Part shown: in pieces, positions 15,018 through 18,460 of the stretch
How the letters are laid out: every line of letters starts with the position of its first letter
Numbering within the stretch: position 1 is the stretch's first letter
NCBI GenBank assembly: GCA_964602475.1
Contig: CAZRRN010000053.1
Coordinates: 1 to 18,460 of the forward strand
Length of the DNA stretch: 18,460 nt
From: SZUA-448 sp964602475
GTDB lineage: Bacteria > Bacillota > Clostridia > Lachnospirales > Lachnospiraceae
Reading direction: 5' to 3'
Made by a program: the position numbers and the translations under genes
Notes under the pieces: model-generated
The model's input: only the letters and a program-made list of their open reading frames with translations
What the model was told of the DNA's origin: nothing
Databases searched by the model: none

Positions 15018-15530
15018 TTATTTCCTTCCGGTGCTCCCGAACCCACCGTTCCGCAATGCAACCGTATCATCATCTTCTGTGATTCCGAATTCTGTGAAAA
15101 TGCCCTGAGCAAATGCATCACCTGCTTTCAGCTCCAGAACCTTCCCTGTCTTTGAATCATTCGTCAGCTTAATCTGGATATGCCCTTCATTATCAGAACC
15201 GTAATAATCACTGTCAATCACCCCAACTGTGTTGTTAAGCTGTAAGCGGTATTTATATCCAAGTCCGCTTCTCGGATAAAGCATCAGTACCCAGCCATCT
15301 TCCATCTTCACCCGGATTCCGGTCGGTATCTTTATCTCCTCTCCCGGTTTCAGACTGATTGGTACCGTTGTGGTAAAATCATAGCCTGCCGAACCAACCG
15401 TGGCACGCTTTGGAAGCCGGATATTCTCATATCGCTGTTCAGCCTGCGCTTCCCACTCCGGGAAGCACTCTGTCAGCACCTTTTTATATTCGCCGAAACT
15501 AACTCGCTCAAATTTTGCAATTCGTTTCAT
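15018..15530 (-). CDS. dut: dUTP diphosphatase (dUTPase)
   Basis: This enzyme hydrolyses dUTP to dUMP and pyrophosphate, keeping uracil out of DNA and feeding dTMP synthesis. All five trimeric-dUTPase motifs are visible in the 170 residues: AGYDF (48-52), PRSGLG (86-91), GVIDSDYYG with catalytic Asp106 (103-111), GDAFAQGIF (138-145) and RNGGFGSTG (160-168). An N-terminal extension of about 35 residues precedes motif 1. Between motifs 3 and 4 the sequence YYGSDNEGHIQIKL is slightly longer than usual. I start at the ATG at 15530 because GGAG lies 5 bases upstream. The large uncharacterised gene starts 61 bases after the stop. No clear promoter is visible, so cotranscription with the upstream aminopeptidase cannot be excluded despite a hairpin between them. 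Confidence 0.94.
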   Translation of the reverse strand: MKRIAKFERVSFGEYKKVLTECFPEWEAQAEQRYENIRLPKRATVGSAGYDFTTTVPISLKPGEEIKIPTGIRVKMEDGWVLMLYPRSGLGYKYRLQLNNTVGVIDSDYYGSDNEGHIQIKLTNDSKTGKVLELKAGDAFAQGIFTEFGITEDDDTVALRNGGFGSTGRK

Positions 15531-15536
15531 TCTTTC

Positions 15537-15579
15537 TCCGTTCTGAAGCACATTTTCCGTTCCGATTCCGTTCTGAAGC
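15537..15579. repeat. 13-bp direct repeat covering the dut ribosome binding region
   Basis: TCCGTTCTGAAGC occurs at 15537-15549 and again at 15567-15579, 30 bases apart. The copy nearer the gene contains the dut ribosome binding site. Function unknown. Confidence 0.6.
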
Positions 15580-15606
15580 TTTTTTTCGATTGGAAGGATG
15601 TTCCTT

Positions 15607-15621
15607 TTGTTACAGTAACAA
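15607..15621. promoter_or_regulatory. 15-bp palindrome upstream of dut, candidate operator
   Basis: TTGTTACAGTAACAA is a perfect 7-bp inverted repeat around a central A, 77 bases upstream of the dut start. Its 9-base core TTACAGTAA is identical to the palindrome upstream of the sortase gene (11908-11916). A one-base loop rules out a useful RNA hairpin, so a protein-binding DNA site is more likely. Confidence 0.4.
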
Positions 15622-15622
15622 T

Positions 15623-15664
15623 AAGCCGCAACAGTCCTCCGTATGCGGAAGTCTGCTACGGCTT
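15623..15664 (-). terminator. Hairpin, probable terminator of the M18 aminopeptidase gene
   Basis: Just after the aminopeptidase stop, the minus strand has a 12-bp stem (AAGCCGTAGCAG with CTGTTGCGGCTT, two G-U pairs) enclosing a second stem TCCG-CATA-CGGA. The following bases ATTGTTACTG are only moderately U-rich, so termination may be partial. Confidence 0.55.
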
Positions 15665-15669
15665 TCAGG

Positions 15670-17100
15670 CTATATTTCCTTCAGAAATGCAATATATCCG
15701 TTTTGTGTCTCATAAATATCGACTTTACTTGCGACCTCCCATGGAGCATGCATATTATGAAGTGCTACACCGCTGTCGATTACCTGCATATTGTATTTCG
15801 CCATAATATAGGCAATCGTTCCGCCGCCGCCCTGGTCAACCTTCCCAAGCTCAGCGAACTGATAGGAAACATTATGTTTCTCCAGCGCATTCCGCAGCTT
15901 TGCGATATATTCCGGATTAGCATCATTACACCCGGATTTTCCTCTTGCACCGGTGTATTTATTAAATACAATTCCGTATCCAAAATACGCGCTGTTCCTC
16001 TTCTCCATAACAGAAGGGTAGTTCGGATCAAATGCAGCACTTACATCAGAGGAAAGCATATGCGAGTTCTGCAGTGCGCGTCGAACATTCAGTTCGGAAT
16101 AGCAGCCCATACGGTCAAGTAGCTCCGCAATTGTATTCTCAAAGAAACAGGAGGACATTCCGGTTGCCCCGACACTTCCGATTTCTTCTTTATCAACCAG
16201 AATGCAGACTGCTGTGCGGTCGGTTTTCTTCATGTCAAATAAAGCAGTCATAGAGGTATATGCACAGATCCTGTCATCGTGTCCGTATCCCATCACCATA
16301 CTGCGGTCCAGACCGTAATCTCTGGCTTTCCCTGCGGTCACAACCTCAAGCTCGGCCGAGGTAAAATCCTCTTCTTCAAAATCATATTTTTCTTTCAGCA
16401 GCTTAAGAATATTGGCCTTTACCGCTTCCTTTTCCTCTTTCTCAAGCGGAATGCTTCCGAACAGAACATTCAGGTCTTCCCCTTCGATTACCTTGGCTGC
16501 CTTCTTGTCCAGCTGGTCTGCCGATAAGTGAATCAGCAGATCTGAAATTCCGACCACCGGATCATTCTCGTCTTCGCCGATGACTACAGGTATCTCAGTT
16601 CCGTCCTTCTTGACCACAATTCCGTGAATTGCCAGCGGAAGCGTAACCCATTGATATTTCTTCACGCCGCCGTAATAATGGGTGTCAAGCATTGCAAGCT
16701 CGGTATCCTCATACAGCGGATTCTGTTTCAGATCAAGACGCGGCGAGTCAATGTGCGCGCCGAGAATCTTCATTCCCTTTTCAAGCGGCTCGCTTCCGAT
16801 CAGAAACAAGGCAATGTCTTTTCCCATGTTGTTTACATAGACCTTGTCTCCCGCTTTCAGCTTCTTAACACTGTACAGATCACGATAGCCCTCTGCCTCT
16901 GCCAGCCGGATTACCTCATTCACACACTCACGTTCCGTCTTGCAGACAGAAATAAATTGCTTGTATTCCTCACAGTAGTCGAAAATTATCTTACGCTGAG
17001 CACTGTTGTATTTCAGCCAGGCATTTTTCTTTTCGGATGCTTTCTTATTCTTTTCTTTTTTTTCTGTTGTCTCTGTTGAAGCTTTTTCTTTTTTCACCAT
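15670..17100 (-). CDS. M18-family (aspartyl-type) aminopeptidase
   Basis: A cytoplasmic dinuclear zinc peptidase that removes N-terminal residues from peptides; 476 residues, matching the longer clostridial M18 type. Metal ligands and catalytic residues are visible: His116 and Asp118 in GAHIDSPR, Asp275 in GYGHDDR, Glu305/Glu306 in DKEEIGS, Asp352 in SSDVSAAFDPN and His448 in ALHNMHAP. The first 26 residues are Lys/Glu-rich (KKEKNKKASEKK) and probably a flexible extension, not a signal peptide. The start has AAAGGTGA 8 bases upstream and a good promoter (17161-17189). Cleavage preference for acidic residues is known for parts of the family but not shown here. It is followed by a hairpin and then dut. 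Confidence 0.93.
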   Translation of the reverse strand: MVKKEKASTETTEKKEKNKKASEKKNAWLKYNSAQRKIIFDYCEEYKQFISVCKTERECVNEVIRLAEAEGYRDLYSVKKLKAGDKVYVNNMGKDIALFLIGSEPLEKGMKILGAHIDSPRLDLKQNPLYEDTELAMLDTHYYGGVKKYQWVTLPLAIHGIVVKKDGTEIPVVIGEDENDPVVGISDLLIHLSADQLDKKAAKVIEGEDLNVLFGSIPLEKEEKEAVKANILKLLKEKYDFEEEDFTSAELEVVTAGKARDYGLDRSMVMGYGHDDRICAYTSMTALFDMKKTDRTAVCILVDKEEIGSVGATGMSSCFFENTIAELLDRMGCYSELNVRRALQNSHMLSSDVSAAFDPNYPSVMEKRNSAYFGYGIVFNKYTGARGKSGCNDANPEYIAKLRNALEKHNVSYQFAELGKVDQGGGGTIAYIMAKYNMQVIDSGVALHNMHAPWEVASKVDIYETQNGYIAFLKEI

Positions 17101-17160
17101 AATAAAATCACCTTTCTGAGCATTCGGCCGCCCTGATAGCAGTAACCGCCTATAAGTAAT

Positions 17161-17189
17161 AGTATAGCAGTTATTGTTCAGAAACTCAA
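17161..17189 (-). promoter_or_regulatory. Sigma-A promoter of the M18 aminopeptidase gene
   Basis: On the minus strand TTGAGT (17189-17184), a 17-base spacer and TATACT (17166-17161) form a good promoter, with TGC directly before the -10 as an extended -10 element. The start codon is 60 bases downstream of the -10 box. Confidence 0.75.
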
Positions 17190-17232
17190 TCCCGAATGAA
17201 AGAAAGGTGATCTTCGTATTCTGTTGTGAGAA

Positions 17233-18399
17233 TTACATACGTGCCATCGCTTCCCTTGTCAGCTCGTCATCTCCAAATGCCGTCAGCCGGAAAAAGCCTT
17301 CCCCGTTTTTACCAAAGCCGGCTCCCGGAGTACCGACAATATTCTTCTCCTGCAGCAGATAGTCAAAATATTCCCAGGATGTCATGGTTCCCGGTACCTT
17401 CATCCAGATATATGGTGAATTTACCCCTCCGGTATACCAGATTCCAAGCTCATCCAGACGCTGCATGATTGTTGCCGCATTATTTCTGTAGTATTTGATT
17501 GCTGACGCAATCTGTTCCTCTCCTGCTCCTGTCAGTGCTGCCGCTGCACCACGCTGCACAATGTAAGAGACTCCGTTAAATTTGGTTGTCTGTCTGCGCA
17601 GCCACATTTTATTGAGACTCATACCTTCGCGCTTCAGAGTCTTTGGAATAACGGTGTACCCGCACCGTGTTCCGGTAAATCCGGCTGTTTTTGAAAATGA
17701 GCAGAATTCCACAGCACATTCCTTTGCTCCGTCGATTTCAAAGATACTTCTCGGGAGATTATGATCAAAGACAAAGGCTTCATATGCTGCGTCAAACAGA
17801 ATCACAGCTCCTTGTTTTTCTGCATATTCAACCCAGCGTTTCAGCTGTTCTCTGCGATAGACTGCACCGGTCGGATTATTTGGAGAACAAAGGTAGATCA
17901 GATCCGCTGCAACAGAATCATCCGGCATCGGAAGAAATCCATTTGATTCATTGGCATCCATAAACAGGATTTTTCTTCCGTCCATCGTGTTGGTATCAAG
18001 ATAGACCGGATAAACCGGATTCGGAATCAGCACATGGTTTTCTTTGGCAAATAAATCAAGTATATTACCGATATCGCTTTTCGCTCCGTCACTGACAAAG
18101 ATTTCGTCTTCCTCAAGCTCTACCCCATGTCCTGCATAATAGGTTCGGATGGCTTCCTTTAAGAATCCGTAGCCCTGCTCCGGTCCGTATCCATGAAAGC
18201 TTTTTTTATCTCCCTGTTCCCCTGCTGCTTCCTGCATTGCCTCCACCACGGCTTTACAAAGCGGCTGTGTCACATCTCCGATTCCCATACGAATGAGCTT
18301 TGCCTTCGGATGTCCCTCCGAGTATTCCTTCACCTTTCGTGCTATGGTTGAAAATAAATATCCTTCTTCCACATTTTTGTAATTCCCGTTGATTCTCAT
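17233..18399 (-). CDS. dapL: LL-diaminopimelate aminotransferase
   Basis: This PLP enzyme converts tetrahydrodipicolinate and glutamate to LL-diaminopimelate in one step, the DapL branch of lysine and peptidoglycan precursor synthesis. The 388 residues show family-specific blocks: INGNYKNVEEGYLFSTIARK at the N-terminus, RMGIGDVTQPL, HGYGPEQGYGFLKEAI, SPNNPTGAV (Asn174/Asn175), Asp203 and Tyr206 in FDAAYEAF, and the PLP lysine Lys237 in SFSKTAGFTGTRCGY. The C-terminus (FGDDELTREAMARM) is a few residues shorter than in many relatives. AGAGG lies 8 bases before the ATG. A 14-bp tandem repeat begins about 20 bases upstream. No terminator is evident between it and the aminopeptidase gene, which has its own promoter. 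Confidence 0.95.
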   Translation of the reverse strand: MRINGNYKNVEEGYLFSTIARKVKEYSEGHPKAKLIRMGIGDVTQPLCKAVVEAMQEAAGEQGDKKSFHGYGPEQGYGFLKEAIRTYYAGHGVELEEDEIFVSDGAKSDIGNILDLFAKENHVLIPNPVYPVYLDTNTMDGRKILFMDANESNGFLPMPDDSVAADLIYLCSPNNPTGAVYRREQLKRWVEYAEKQGAVILFDAAYEAFVFDHNLPRSIFEIDGAKECAVEFCSFSKTAGFTGTRCGYTVIPKTLKREGMSLNKMWLRRQTTKFNGVSYIVQRGAAAALTGAGEEQIASAIKYYRNNAATIMQRLDELGIWYTGGVNSPYIWMKVPGTMTSWEYFDYLLQEKNIVGTPGAGFGKNGEGFFRLTAFGDDELTREAMARM

Positions 18400-18420
18400 C
18401 CCGTTATCCTCTCTGATTCT

Positions 18421-18460
18421 TATTCTTTGTTTCTTATTCTTTGTTTCTTATTCTTTGTTT
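18421..18460 (-). repeat. 14-bp tandem repeat upstream of dapL, running off the window
   Basis: TATTCTTTGTTTCT (+ strand) occurs at 18421-18434 and 18435-18448, with 12 bases of a third copy to the window end. It lies 21 bases upstream of the dapL start, in the leader or promoter. The true copy number cannot be seen. Confidence 0.85.

Overview
The window looks like a chromosome piece from a low- to mid-GC, Gram-positive anaerobe of the Clostridia, most likely a gut Lachnospiraceae relative. This is inferred from strong AGGAGG-type ribosome binding sites, a lipoprotein-type polyamine binding protein, a class B sortase with a TPKTG-type sorting signal, an LL-diaminopimelate aminotransferase and an M18 aminopeptidase. 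It is a draft scaffold: there are exactly 100 N at 12294-12393, inside a repeat.

Layout. Positions 1-54 are the last codons of upp, closed by a strong hairpin terminator. Positions 139-5343 (+) hold a complete polyamine uptake operon in the order regulator (XRE-cupin), potA, potB, potC, potD. Its promoter spacer contains a run of 11 T. Its ATPase is about 170 residues longer than usual, because two surface-protein-like repeats are inserted into the TOBE domain. Positions 5357-8032 (-) hold a HAD phosphatase, trpS and an EamA transporter; trpS and the transporter overlap by 4 bases, and the trpS leader is a 14-bp tandem repeat. Positions 8354-9345 (+) hold two small proteins of unknown function, the first ending in six near-identical 15-residue repeats.

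Positions 9362-15530 (-) form an accessory-looking block next to dut. It contains a large cytoplasmic protein of unknown function with an acidic heptad-repeat tail (broken by the gap), a class B sortase with a long Arg/Asp/Glu-rich cytoplasmic extension, and directly behind it a cell-wall-anchored Thr/Pro-repeat protein that is probably its substrate. Near-identical TTACAGTAA palindromes lie upstream of dut and upstream of the sortase. Positions 15670-18399 (-) are housekeeping genes: M18 aminopeptidase with a good promoter, and dapL, which has another 14-bp tandem repeat just upstream running off the window.

Working together: the pot genes form one ABC importer (ATPase, two permeases, lipoprotein receptor) under a ligand-sensing repressor-type protein. 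The sortase and surface protein form an enzyme-substrate pair. The most unusual points are the PotA insertion, the number of unrelated tandem repeats packed into 18 kb, and the uncharacterised large protein beside the sortase.
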